From: Limimaricola litoreus
GTDB taxonomy: Bacteria; Pseudomonadota; Alphaproteobacteria; Rhodobacterales; Rhodobacteraceae
DNA length: 56,031 bases
Assembly: GCF_024159025.1 (NCBI RefSeq)
Contig: NZ_JAMYXC010000026.1
Coordinates: 1 to 56,031 of the forward strand
Direction: 5' to 3'
How positions within the stretch are numbered: position 1 is the first letter of the stretch; each line of letters starts with the position of its first letter. The notes under the pieces were generated by a model. That model saw nothing but the letters and a program-made list of their open reading frames with translations. It did not search any database and had not been told where the DNA came from. Below are positions 8,491-16,179 of this stretch, piece after piece. Position numbers and translations under genes: made by a program.

Positions 8491-9132
8491 TCAGGGGGTC
8501 CAGCTCAGGAAATTGGCGATGAGCCGCAAGCCCGCCGCTTGGCTCTTTTCGGGGTGGAACTGTGCACCCACCACGTTGCCGCGTCCCACCACTGCGGTGA
8601 CCGCGCCGCCGTAATCGACATGCGCGAGCAGCGTGTCGGTCTCGCTTGGGCGGAACTGCCAGCTATGGACGAAATAGGCGTGATCGCCGGTCGAGATGCC
8701 CTCCAGAACCGGGTGGGGACGGTCGATGACCAGATCGTTCCAGCCCATGTGCGGCACCTTGAGCGCGGCATCGGCGGGATCGATCTTGACGATCTCGCCG
8801 GGAATCCAGCCCAAGCCCTCGGTCCGCTCGTATTCATGGCCGACCTCGGCCAGAAGCTGCATGCCGACGCAGATCCCGAGGAAGGGCCGCCCCTTCACCT
8901 CGACCGCCTCGACCAGCGCCTCGTGCAGGCCGGGTTGGGCCGAGAGCGCGTTCCGGCAATGCGGGAAGGCCCCGTCGCCGGGCAGCACGATCCGGTCGGC
9001 GCGGGCCACGTCCTCGGGGCGCGAGGTGACGATCACCTCGCCTGCATCGCCCTCGCGCGCCATGCGCTCGAAGGCCTTCTGCGCCGAGTGCAGGTTGCCG
9101 CTCTCGTAATCGATCAGCGCGGTGAGGCTCAT
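8491..9132 (-). CDS. hisH: Imidazole glycerol phosphate synthase glutaminase subunit HisH
   Basis: The 213-residue class I glutamine amidotransferase supplies ammonia to HisF. The triad is Cys88 in [11 protein letters not shown] and His/Glu in AQFHPEKSQ. The N-terminal [16 protein letters not shown] and the PGDGAF loop are typical. The ATG at 9132 overlaps the hisB stop by four bases, so hisB-hisH is a coupled pair. The much longer open frame upstream of this ATG is only the shadow of hisB. A bidirectional terminator follows immediately, so the transcript does not continue into hisA. Confidence 0.95.
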   Translation of the reverse strand: MSLTALIDYESGNLHSAQKAFERMAREGDAGEVIVTSRPEDVARADRIVLPGDGAFPHCRNALSAQPGLHEALVEAVEVKGRPFLGICVGMQLLAEVGHEYERTEGLGWIPGEIVKIDPADAALKVPHMGWNDLVIDRPHPVLEGISTGDHAYFVHSWQFRPSETDTLLAHVDYGGAVTAVVGRGNVVGAQFHPEKSQAAGLRLIANFLSWTP

Positions 9133-9716
9133 AGCGCCCCCTTGGTCGAGGGGATGGCGTCCGCGCGGCGCGGATCGGGCTCCACCGCCTCGCGCAGGGC
9201 GCGGGCGACGGCCTTGAACGCGGCCTCGGCCACGTGGTGGGCGTTGTGGCCGTGGAGGCGGTCGATATGCAGCGTGATGCCGCCATGGGTGGCGATCGCC
9301 TGGAAGAACTCCTGCACCAGATCCGTGTCGAAGCTGCCGATCTTGGCAGAGCGGAAATCGAGGTTGCAGATCAGGAAGGGCCGGGCCGAGAGGTCGAGCG
9401 CGCAGCGCACCTGCGCATCGTCCATCGCAAGATGACACGCGCCGTAGCGGCGGATGCCGGTCTTGTCGCCCAGCGCCTGTTTCAGCGCCTGGCCCAGCGC
9501 GATGCCGGTGTCCTCGACCGTGTGGTGATCGTCGACATGCAGGTCGCCCTTGGCGCGCACCTTCATGTCGATCAGCGCATGGCGCGACAGCTGGTCGAGC
9601 ATGTGGTCGAAGAAGCCGACGCCGGTCTGGTTGTCATAGGCGCCGGTGCCGTCGAGGTCGATCTCGACCTCGATCGCGGTCTCGGCGGTGGTGCGGGTGA
9701 TCTTGGCGGTCCGCAT
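9129..9716 (-). CDS. hisB: Imidazoleglycerol-phosphate dehydratase HisB
   Basis: The 195-residue mono-functional IGP dehydratase catalyses the sixth step of histidine synthesis. It shows the metal-binding His motifs: [30 protein letters not shown], and later [14 protein letters not shown]. Proteobacterial enterics fuse this domain to HisN phosphatase, but alphaproteobacteria do not, and this length fits the free form. The start at 9716 ([12 protein letters not shown]) follows GAGGG; an ATG at 9743 would add an unconserved [10 protein letters not shown] sigma70-like promoter with an internal palindrome lies at 9743-9771. tRNA-Gly genes are upstream on the same strand. Confidence 0.95.
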   Translation of the reverse strand: MRTAKITRTTAETAIEVEIDLDGTGAYDNQTGVGFFDHMLDQLSRHALIDMKVRAKGDLHVDDHHTVEDTGIALGQALKQALGDKTGIRRYGACHLAMDDAQVRCALDLSARPFLICNLDFRSAKIGSFDTDLVQEFFQAIATHGGITLHIDRLHGHNAHHVAEAAFKAVARALREAVEPDPRRADAIPSTKGAL

Positions 9717-9742
9717 GTCATCCCTCAGCTGGTTGCGCCGCA

Positions 9743-9771
9743 CCTATAGGCGGCGACGTCGCCGGGGCCAA
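9743..9771 (-). promoter_or_regulatory. Candidate hisB promoter with palindrome in spacer
   Basis: On the minus strand TTGGCC (9766-9771) and TATAGG (9743-9748) are 17 bases apart. The spacer contains a perfect 14-base palindrome CGGCGACGTCGCCG (9751-9764), a position where a bound repressor would block RNA polymerase. It is 26 bases upstream of the hisB ATG. The assignment is inference from sequence only. Confidence 0.45.
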
Positions 9772-9804
9772 GGGCCGCTTCAACGATGTGGGGGAGGCCG
9801 AAAC

Positions 9805-9879
9805 TGGAGCGGGTGATGAGATTCGAACTCACGACCCTTACCTTGGCAAGGTAATGCTCTACCCCTGAGCTACACCCGC
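9805..9879 (-). tRNA. tRNA-Gly (GCC), copy 1
   Basis: A 75-base minus-strand tRNA including encoded CCA. The acceptor GCGGGTG/CACCCGC, D-arm GTAGCTCAGGGGTAGAGC and anticodon loop CTTGCCAAG (anticodon GCC) are clear. The T arm is GTGAG-TTCGAAT-CTCAT. It is nearly identical to copy 2 except for the second T-stem pair (U-A here, A-U in copy 2). Confidence 0.97.
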
Positions 9880-9897
9880 TTCCGTTTCGTGGGGCGG

Positions 9898-9925
9898 ATT
9901 TAGCCAAGCGGGCGAGGGGGTGCAA
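9898..9925 (-). promoter_or_regulatory. Promoter of tRNA-Gly copy 1
   Basis: Minus-strand TTGCAC (9920-9925), 16-base spacer, CTAAAT (9898-9903), about 18 bases before the tRNA 5' end. The same geometry is repeated upstream of copy 2, which supports it as a real promoter. Confidence 0.5.
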
Positions 9926-9986
9926 GGGGGCAAAGCGGAAAATTCGTGCGACCTCGCGGAAGCCGAAAAGCATCGTTTCGAAAGCG

Positions 9987-10011
9987 AAAAAGCCGCGCTT
10001 GCGGCGCGGCT
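9987..10011 (-). terminator. Terminator of tRNA-Gly copy 2
   Basis: On the minus strand AGCCGCGC / GCGCGGCT form an 8-bp stem (10004-10011 with 9991-9998) with a 5-base loop, followed by a T-run (A9987-A9991 on plus). It lies about 30 bases past the 3' end of tRNA-Gly copy 2 and separates it from copy 1. Confidence 0.75.
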
Positions 10012-10041
10012 GTCAACTGATCCTTGGGGGGGAGGCGAAAC

Positions 10042-10116
10042 TGGAGCGGGTGAAGAGATTCGAACTCTCGACCCTTACCTTGGCAAGGTAATGCTCTACC
10101 CCTGAGCTACACCCGC
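10042..10116 (-). tRNA. tRNA-Gly (GCC), copy 2
   Basis: A 75-base minus-strand tRNA with encoded CCA, anticodon GCC, and the same acceptor, D and anticodon arms as copy 1. The T stem is GAGAG/CTCTT, so the base pair that differs from copy 1 has changed on both sides and stays paired. Confidence 0.97.
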
Positions 10117-10134
10117 TTCCGTTTCGTGTGGCGG

Positions 10135-10162
10135 ATGTAGCCAAGCGGGCGGGGGGGTGCAA
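10135..10162 (-). promoter_or_regulatory. Promoter of tRNA-Gly copy 2
   Basis: Minus-strand TTGCAC (10157-10162), 16-base spacer with a run of C, then CTACAT (10135-10140). The position and spacing match the copy 1 promoter. Confidence 0.5.
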
Positions 10163-10236
10163 GCGGAAAATCGACGCCCGCCGCGGAAAATTCGCCTCGT
10201 ACAAGAAGGGCGGGGTGTATCGCCGTACCTTGCGTA

Positions 10237-10626
10237 TCAGGCCGGGGCCTTGGGTTCGATCAGGTCCCAACGGTTGCCCCATGGATCGCGGAACACGGCC
10301 ACGGTGCCATAGGGTTCATGTCGCGGCGCCTCCTCAAAGACGACGCCGCCCTCTGTCATGCGGGCGGCGTCGCGGGCGAAGTCATCGGTTTCCAGAAACA
10401 GCCAGACCCGACCGCCCCCCTGCGCGCCGATGGCCGCGCGCTGCTCGGGGCCGTCGGCGCGGGCAAGGATCAGCCCCGTCCCACCCGAAGGCGGCACCAC
10501 CCGGACCCAGCGCTTCGTGCCCATTGGGACGTTTTCAGCGAGGTCGAACCCCATCGGGCCGGTGAAGAAGGCGATGCCTTCTTCGTATTCCGGCACGAGG
10601 AAGCTGACCGCGCCGAGCCGGGTCAC
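10237..10626 (-). CDS. VOC (glyoxalase/bleomycin resistance) family protein
   Basis: A 129-residue vicinal-oxygen-chelate fold protein with two beta-alpha-beta-beta-beta modules: VSFLVPEYEEGIAFFTGPMGF at the start, and WLFLETDDFARDAARM ... AVFRDPWGNRWDLIEP at the end. Conserved metal-ligand positions are incomplete (no His in the first strand), so glyoxalase I activity is not supported and the function is unknown. It starts with GTG overlapping the pyc stop (GTGA, 10623-10626), so it is translationally coupled to pyruvate carboxylase. The plus-strand open frames across it are shadows. Confidence 0.85.
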   Translation of the reverse strand: MTRLGAVSFLVPEYEEGIAFFTGPMGFDLAENVPMGTKRWVRVVPPSGGTGLILARADGPEQRAAIGAQGGGRVWLFLETDDFARDAARMTEGGVVFEEAPRHEPYGTVAVFRDPWGNRWDLIEPKAPA

Positions 10627-13600
10627 TCGATCTCGACCAGAAGATCCTTGGCGTCGATCTGCGCGCCGGGGGTCACATGCACCGCCTTGATGGTGCCCTT
10701 GTGCTCGGCGTGCAGGCCGGTCTCCATCTTCATCGCCTCGATGGTCAGCAGCATGTCGCCCTGCTTGACCTTCATGCCGACCTGCGCCGCCACGGTCGAG
10801 ACCACGCCGGGCATCGGCGCGCCGACATGGCCCGCATTGCCCGGCTCGGCCTTGGGGCGCTTGGCGGTCTTGGCCGCGACCTTGCGGTTGGGCACGCGGA
10901 TCGTGCGCGGCTGGCCGTTGAGTTCGAAGAACACCCGGACCTCGCCCTCGTCGGTGGTCTCGCCCACCGCCTGCAGGCGGATCTCCAGCGTCTTGCCCGG
11001 ATCGATCTCGGCCGAGATCTCCTCGCCCTGCTCCATGCCGTAGAAGAAGGTCCGCGTCGGCAGGGTACGGACGGGGCCGTATTGCTGGTGCCGCTTGGCG
11101 TAGTCGGTGAAGACCTTCGGATACATCAGGTAGGCGTTGAGATCCTCGTCATCGATCGTAGCCTCGCCCGTGGCCGCGACGGCTTCGGCGCGCGCGGCGT
11201 CGAAATCGACCGGCTTGAGATGCTTGCCGGGGCGGTCCTTCAGGGGCTTTTCGCCCTTCAGGATCTTGGCCTGCAGCGCGCCGGGCCATCCGCCCGGCGG
11301 CTGGCCGAGGTTGCCCTTCATCATGTCGATGACGCTGTCGGGGAAGGAGACGTCGTGGTTCGGATCCTCGACCTGCTCGCGGGTGAGCCCCTGGCTCACC
11401 ATCATCAGCGCCATGTCGCCCACCACCTTGGAGGAGGGCGTGACCTTCACGATGTCGCCGAACATCATGTTCACCTCGGCATAGGTCTTGGCGACCTCGT
11501 GCCAGCGCTCCTCGAGACCGAGGCTGCGCGCCTGCGCCTTGAGGTTAGTGAACTGCCCGCCGGGCATCTCGTGCAGATAGACTTCGGAGGCCGGGGCCTG
11601 CAGCCCGCTCTCGAAGGCGGCGTAATGCGCACGGACCTGCTCGAAATAGTTGGAGATCTCGCGGATCGCCTCGATGTCGAGCCCGGTGTCGCGCTCGGTC
11701 TGGCTCAGCGCCTCGACGATCGAGCCCAGCGTCGGCTGCGAGGTATTGCCCGAGAAGCTGTCCATCGCCGCGTCGATCGCATCGACCCCCGCCGCCGAGG
11801 CCGCCAGCACGGTCGAGATCGCCGCACCCGAGGTGTCATGCGTGTGGAAGTGAATCGGCAGGCCGACCTCTTCCTTCAGCGCGGTGAAGAGCTGCGTCGC
11901 CGCGGGGGCCTTCAGCAGGCCGGCCATGTCCTTGACGCCCAGCACATGGGCGCCGGCCTTTTCGAGCTCCTTGGCCATCTCGACGTAGTACTTCAGGTCG
12001 TACTTGTCGCGCGCCGGGTCGAGCATGTTGCCGGTGTAGCAGATCGTGCCTTCGCAGACCTTCTCGGCCTCGATCACCGCATCCATCGCGACGCGCATGT
12101 TCTCGACCCAGTTCAGGCTGTCGAAGACGCGGAACACGTCGACGCCGGAGGTCGCGGCCTGCTTCACGAAGCCCTGCACCACGTTGTCGGGGTAGTTGGT
12201 GTAGCCCACCCCGTTCGAGGCGCGCAGCAGCATCTGCGTCATGACATTTGGCATGGCCTTGCGGATGTCGCGCAGCCGCTGCCAGGGGCATTCCTGCAAG
12301 AAGCGGTAGGCCACGTCGAAGGTGGCGCCGCCCCAGCATTCGACCGAGAACAGGCCGGGCAGGTTGGCGGCATAGCTCGGCGCCACGCGCACCATGTCGA
12401 TCGAGCGCATCCGCGTGGCCAAGAGCGACTGATGGCCGTCGCGCATGGTGGTGTCGGTGATGAGAAGCTGCTTTTGCGCCTTCATCCAGTCGGCCACGGC
12501 CTGCGGGCCCCGCTCGTCGAGGATCTGCCGCGTGCCGGGGGTGATCTCCGTGCCGCGCGGGGCGGGGGCGCGGGGCGGCTTGGCGTCGCGGGCGGGGCGC
12601 ACACGGCCCTCGGTCTCGGGATGGCCGTTGACGGTGATGTCGGCGACGTAAGTGAGCAGCCGCGTCGCGCGGTCGCGGCGCAGGTCGAAATCGAACAGCT
12701 CGGGCGTCGTGTCGATGAACTTCGTGGTGTACTGGTTCGACAGGAAGGTCGGGTGCTTGAGCAGGTTGATCACGAAGTCGATGTTCGTGGAGACGCCCCG
12801 GATGCGGAACTCGCGCAGCGCCCGGTCCATACGCGCGATCGCCATCTCGGGCGTCTGGGCGCGCGCCGTGACCTTGGTCAGCAGCGAATCGTAAAAGCGG
12901 GTGATCACCGCGCCGGAATAGGCGGTGCCGCCGTCGAGCCGGATGCCCGGGCCGGTGGCCGAGCGGTAGGTCTGGATCCGGCCATAGTCGGGGATGAAGC
13001 TGTTGTGCGGGTCTTCGGTCGTCACCCGGCACTGCAGCGCATGGCCGTCAAGCTGCACGTCGTATTGCGAGGCGCAGCCCGTGGCCTCGACGATCGACTT
13101 GCCCTCGGCGATGAGGATCTGCGCGCGCACGATGTCGATGCCGGTGACCTCCTCGGTCACCGTGTGCTCGACCTGCACGCGGGGGTTCACCTCGATGAAG
13201 TAGAATTCGCCCGAATCCATGTCCATCAGGAACTCGACCGTGCCGGCGCATTCGTAATTCACGTGCTGGCAGATCTGTTTGCCGAGGTTGCAGATGCGCT
13301 CGCGCTGGGTCTCGGAGAGATAGGGGGCGGGCGCGCGCTCGACGACCTTCTGGTTGCGGCGCTGGACCGAGCAGTCACGCTCCCACAGGTGGTAGATCTG
13401 GCCATGGGTGTCGCCGAGGATCTGCACCTCGACGTGGCGGGCGCGCTGGATCATCTTCTCGAGATAGCCCTCGCCATTGCCGAAGGCGGCCTCGGCCTCG
13501 CGCCGGCCCTCGCGGACCTTCTCCTCGAGCTCGCTCTCGTCGAGGATCGGGCGCATGCCGCGCCCGCCGCCGCCCCAGCTTGCCTTGAGCATGAGCGGAT

Positions 13601-14066
13601 AGCCGACCTCGGCCGCCTCGCGGCGGATCGCGTCCATGTCGTCGCCCAGCACCTCGGTCGCGGGGATCACCGGCACGCCCGCTTCGATCGCCACGCGCCG
13701 GGCGCTGGCCTTGTCGCCGAGCTCGCGCATGGTCTGCGCCTTGGGGCCGATGAAGGTGATGCCGGCGGCGGTACAGGCGTCGACGAATTCGGGGTTCTCC
13801 GAGAGCAGGCCGTAGCCGGGGTGGATCGCGTCGGCGCCCGACATCTTGGCGACACGGATGATCTCCTCGATCGAGAGATAGGCCTGCACCGGGCCCAGCC
13901 CCTCGCCGATCCGATAGGCCTCGTCCGCCTTGAAGCGGTGCAGGCTGAGCTTGTCTTCCTCGGCATAGACCGCGACGGTCTTCTTGCCCATCTCGTTGGC
14001 GGCCCGCATCACGCGGATCGCGATCTCGCCGCGGTTGGCAATGAGGATCTTCTCGAATTCGGCCAT
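10623..14066 (-). CDS. pyc: Pyruvate carboxylase
   Basis: The 1147-residue biotin enzyme carboxylates pyruvate to oxaloacetate, the main anaplerotic reaction. Domains in order: biotin carboxylase (EKILIANRGEIAIRVMRA at the start, ATP-grasp glycine loop KASWGGGGRGMR, EVNPRVQVEHTVTE), carboxyltransferase TIM barrel (~530-800; TTMRDGHQSLLATRMRS, FHTHDTSG), the PYC/OADA allosteric linker region, and C-terminal biotinyl domain with EAMKM, the biotinylated Lys at about 1113. Length and order are those of single-chain alpha4 pyruvate carboxylase. The ATG at 14066 follows GGAAGGGG; the GTG two codons upstream is less likely. It overlaps a VOC-family gene at its 3' end. A possible regulatory region is at 14116-14174. 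Confidence 0.97.
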   Translation of the reverse strand: MAEFEKILIANRGEIAIRVMRAANEMGKKTVAVYAEEDKLSLHRFKADEAYRIGEGLGPVQAYLSIEEIIRVAKMSGADAIHPGYGLLSENPEFVDACTAAGITFIGPKAQTMRELGDKASARRVAIEAGVPVIPATEVLGDDMDAIRREAAEVGYPLMLKASWGGGGRGMRPILDESELEEKVREGRREAEAAFGNGEGYLEKMIQRARHVEVQILGDTHGQIYHLWERDCSVQRRNQKVVERAPAPYLSETQRERICNLGKQICQHVNYECAGTVEFLMDMDSGEFYFIEVNPRVQVEHTVTEEVTGIDIVRAQILIAEGKSIVEATGCASQYDVQLDGHALQCRVTTEDPHNSFIPDYGRIQTYRSATGPGIRLDGGTAYSGAVITRFYDSLLTKVTARAQTPEMAIARMDRALREFRIRGVSTNIDFVINLLKHPTFLSNQYTTKFIDTTPELFDFDLRRDRATRLLTYVADITVNGHPETEGRVRPARDAKPPRAPAPRGTEITPGTRQILDERGPQAVADWMKAQKQLLITDTTMRDGHQSLLATRMRSIDMVRVAPSYAANLPGLFSVECWGGATFDVAYRFLQECPWQRLRDIRKAMPNVMTQMLLRASNGVGYTNYPDNVVQGFVKQAATSGVDVFRVFDSLNWVENMRVAMDAVIEAEKVCEGTICYTGNMLDPARDKYDLKYYVEMAKELEKAGAHVLGVKDMAGLLKAPAATQLFTALKEEVGLPIHFHTHDTSGAAISTVLAASAAGVDAIDAAMDSFSGNTSQPTLGSIVEALSQTERDTGLDIEAIREISNYFEQVRAHYAAFESGLQAPASEVYLHEMPGGQFTNLKAQARSLGLEERWHEVAKTYAEVNMMFGDIVKVTPSSKVVGDMALMMVSQGLTREQVEDPNHDVSFPDSVIDMMKGNLGQPPGGWPGALQAKILKGEKPLKDRPGKHLKPVDFDAARAEAVAATGEATIDDEDLNAYLMYPKVFTDYAKRHQQYGPVRTLPTRTFFYGMEQGEEISAEIDPGKTLEIRLQAVGETTDEGEVRVFFELNGQPRTIRVPNRKVAAKTAKRPKAEPGNAGHVGAPMPGVVSTVAAQVGMKVKQGDMLLTIEAMKMETGLHAEHKGTIKAVHVTPGAQIDAKDLLVEIE

Positions 14067-14115
14067 GTCCACCCCTTCCGTCTGGTCGGGCGCAGTCTAG
14101 GAGTTTCTGCGGTGC

Positions 14116-14174
14116 AGTATAGCCCCGAGATGCTGTGGACGGGCCCGGCCCATCCGCAACTGATAGCGCTAACG
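14116..14174 (-). promoter_or_regulatory. Putative pyc promoter -10 and LacI-type operator
   Basis: On the minus strand TATACT (14116-14121) is a near-consensus -10, about 50 bases upstream of the pyc ATG, but no good -35 lies at normal spacing. Some 40 bases further upstream, TGATAGCGCTAACG (14161-14174) is an imperfect palindrome centred on AGCGCT, resembling operators of LacI/GalR-family regulators. Together this suggests regulated, possibly activator-assisted transcription; it is inference only. Confidence 0.35.
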
Positions 14175-14179
14175 GAGGA

Positions 14180-15997
14180 TCAGGCCGCGTCATCCTCCGG
14201 CGCGGGCGCCCCCTCGCGATGCGCCGCGAGCAGCGTGGCGCCCTGTGCAAGGGCAGGGTCGTCCTCACCCACCAGGGCCACCTGGTTGCGGCCGCGGCCC
14301 TTGGCGTCATAGAGCGCGTCGTCGGCGGCCTTCATCAGCTGTTGCGGCATCGTGCCATCCTCGGGATGGACCGCGACGCCGATCGAGACGGTGATGCGCG
14401 GCAGGTTCTTCTCACCGTAGCGCACGGTGATCCGCTCGATCGCGCTGCGCAGCGCCTCGGCGCGCAATGCCGCCGCCTGCAAGCTCAGATCGGGCAGCAG
14501 CAGCATGAACTCCTCTCCGCCCATGCGGCAGGCCGTCTCGTCGCCGTCGCAGAGCTGTTCGAGCACCGACCCCACGGCGCGCAGCACCATGTCGCCCGCG
14601 TCGTGCCCGTGGGTGTCGTTGAACCGCTTGAAGTGATCGACGTCGATCGAGAGGATCGACAGGGGCCGGTCCTCGCGGTGGGCGCGGTCGAGCTGGCGGC
14701 GCAGCGTCTCGGTCAGGTGGCGGCGGTTGTAGAGCCCGGTGAGCGGATCGCGGATCGAGCGGTCGTGCAGCTGGTCGCGCATCTGGACGTTGGCAATGGC
14801 GAGGCTGATCTGCTCGGCGCACATCTGGGCCAGCTTCTGGCTGGCGCGGAAATCCTCCAGCGTCACGCCGTCCTTGGCCTTGAGGTGCAGCAAGCCCACC
14901 GTCTCGCCATGCGCCAACACCGGAAAGCAGAAGGAGGGGCGATCGTCCTGGGTCTCGGAATGGCCGCAAGGGAAATCCACCTCGGCGCTGCCGAAGGCAT
15001 AGGTCCGGCCCCGGCGCAGGCCCCAGCAATCCTCGGCCCGGATGTGATCGCAATGATGCCCGCCGTTCCAGCTGGCCGAACCGACCAGCACGTCGCGCGA
15101 GTTGGAGTAGACATAGACGCTACCCTCGCTGCCCGGCAGGATGTGGCTCATGAAGCGGCCGACCATCTCGAACAGCTCCCCCAGCGAGCGCGAGGATTGC
15201 AGCCATTCGTTCAGCTCGCCCAAGAGCCGGACATTGCGCGCCAGCCGCATCTGCTCTTCCATCATCTTCCGCTCGTTCTCGGCGCGGTTGTGAATGACGC
15301 GCAGCTGCGCGCGGCCCGAGCTGCGGATCACCAGGCTGGTTGCGCCGAGCATGATCAGCGAGACGACGGAGAGCGCGATGAAGATCTTTTTGAGCCGGTC
15401 GACGAAGATCGCGTGCAGGTCCGTCAGATCCGTATAGAATTCGATCGCGCCGACGAAGCGGCCGTTCTGCAGGATCGGGGCGTAGATTTCGGCCACCAGC
15501 AGCAAGTTGTCTTCGCCGTGATGGTGGTTCGACAGGGCGTGAAGATGCCCGTCCACCTCCTCCATCGGCTTGAGGTCGCTCTTGTAGTAGAACACGCCGG
15601 TGGCGACGACGTTCTCGAAATAGGGCTTGTCGTTCACCGTCGCGATGTCGCTTGGCCGGCTGGACCAGAACACCCGGCCATCCGCATCGAACAGCTTGAA
15701 GCGGTAGATGGCCGACAGGGTCGTGAGCTGCGACAGCCAGCGCTCGTCATCCGCGGTGGTGGCGCCCCGGGCGAAGGTCTCGCTGCCCTGATCGAGCGCC
15801 TCGATCACCCGCACGCGCCATTCGCGGGCTTCGCGATGCACATCGTCGCGCAGCATCCGCTCCACGATGGGGCTGGGCAGGTAGATCACCGACAGGCACA
15901 TCGCCACGGTGACGAGGCCGAGAAACGGCATCAGCAGCTTGTTGAACAAGGGGCGTGAGCGGCGGCGTCGGTCGGTGGTGACGGGCATGGCGGGCAT
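14180..15997 (-). CDS. Membrane diguanylate cyclase (sensor-GAF-GGDEF)
   Basis: This 605-residue protein should make cyclic di-GMP. Layout: a cytoplasmic basic tail, TM1 (~20-40), an extracytoplasmic Cache-like sensor (~40-225), TM2 (~226-248), a short coiled coil, a GAF-like domain (~265-430) and a C-terminal GGDEF domain. The active-site motif is GGEEF at 493-497 in CRMGGEEFMLLLPD, so catalysis is expected. The product-inhibition site (RxxD) nine to six residues before it reads DGDE, so allosteric feedback is probably absent. No EAL domain is present. The GAF region is Cys/His rich (CDHIRAEDCWGLRRG, FPCGH), suggesting metal binding. An in-frame ATG at 15988 has better Shine-Dalgarno spacing and may be the true start. 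It is upstream of pyc on the same strand. Confidence 0.9.
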   Translation of the reverse strand: MPAMPVTTDRRRRSRPLFNKLLMPFLGLVTVAMCLSVIYLPSPIVERMLRDDVHREAREWRVRVIEALDQGSETFARGATTADDERWLSQLTTLSAIYRFKLFDADGRVFWSSRPSDIATVNDKPYFENVVATGVFYYKSDLKPMEEVDGHLHALSNHHHGEDNLLLVAEIYAPILQNGRFVGAIEFYTDLTDLHAIFVDRLKKIFIALSVVSLIMLGATSLVIRSSGRAQLRVIHNRAENERKMMEEQMRLARNVRLLGELNEWLQSSRSLGELFEMVGRFMSHILPGSEGSVYVYSNSRDVLVGSASWNGGHHCDHIRAEDCWGLRRGRTYAFGSAEVDFPCGHSETQDDRPSFCFPVLAHGETVGLLHLKAKDGVTLEDFRASQKLAQMCAEQISLAIANVQMRDQLHDRSIRDPLTGLYNRRHLTETLRRQLDRAHREDRPLSILSIDVDHFKRFNDTHGHDAGDMVLRAVGSVLEQLCDGDETACRMGGEEFMLLLPDLSLQAAALRAEALRSAIERITVRYGEKNLPRITVSIGVAVHPEDGTMPQQLMKAADDALYDAKGRGRNQVALVGEDDPALAQGATLLAAHREGAPAPEDDAA

Positions 15998-16124
15998 CCT
16001 GTTTGTCTGGCCCCAGATTGGCAGGATCGTGCTTCCGGGATGTTAACACGGCGCCTGACAGCCTCGGACCCGGCGGAGAAAATGGCGTGTTTTCAGGCCA
16101 GTTGCCGCGAAACCGCCGCATTGC

Positions 16125-16139
16125 GAACATAGGTGGAAC
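16125..16139 (+). promoter_or_regulatory. LexA (SOS) box upstream of uvrD
   Basis: GAAC-N7-GAAC (16125-16128 and 16136-16139), the complement of the alphaproteobacterial LexA box GTTC-N7-GTTC, lies 40 bases before the uvrD start where it would overlap the promoter. Direct-repeat boxes of this form are known for Rhodobacter-type LexA. The exact match, position and DNA-repair target make it convincing. Confidence 0.75.
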
Positions 16140-16179
16140 GCCGCTTTTCTTCGGAGGGCAGGACCGCTAGATTGGCCCC

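Larger units (their letters stand above)
9793..10162. repeat. Tandem duplication carrying tRNA-Gly and its promoter
   Basis: Two units, about 9793-9925 and 10031-10162, repeat with a period of about 237 bases. Each includes 3' flank, the tRNA-Gly gene, the leader TTCCGTTTCGTG and the promoter. They differ by only a few substitutions, including a paired change in the T stem. Between the units lies unique sequence with a terminator (9987-10011). Confidence 0.85.

Noticed and set aside
10237-10626. Calling the VOC protein next to pyc a methylmalonyl-CoA epimerase or glyoxalase I
   Set aside because: The metal ligands are not all present and proximity to pyc alone does not support it; kept as VOC family of unknown function.
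10677-14312. A 1211-codon plus-strand frame opposite pyc
   Set aside because: Composition is Leu/His/Arg/Ala/Gly-biased shadow sequence without domains. The sense strand encodes full-length pyruvate carboxylase.
14135-15958. A 607-codon plus-strand frame opposite the diguanylate cyclase
   Set aside because: Shadow of the GGDEF gene on the other strand; no motif, unusual His/Gln/Ala-rich composition.
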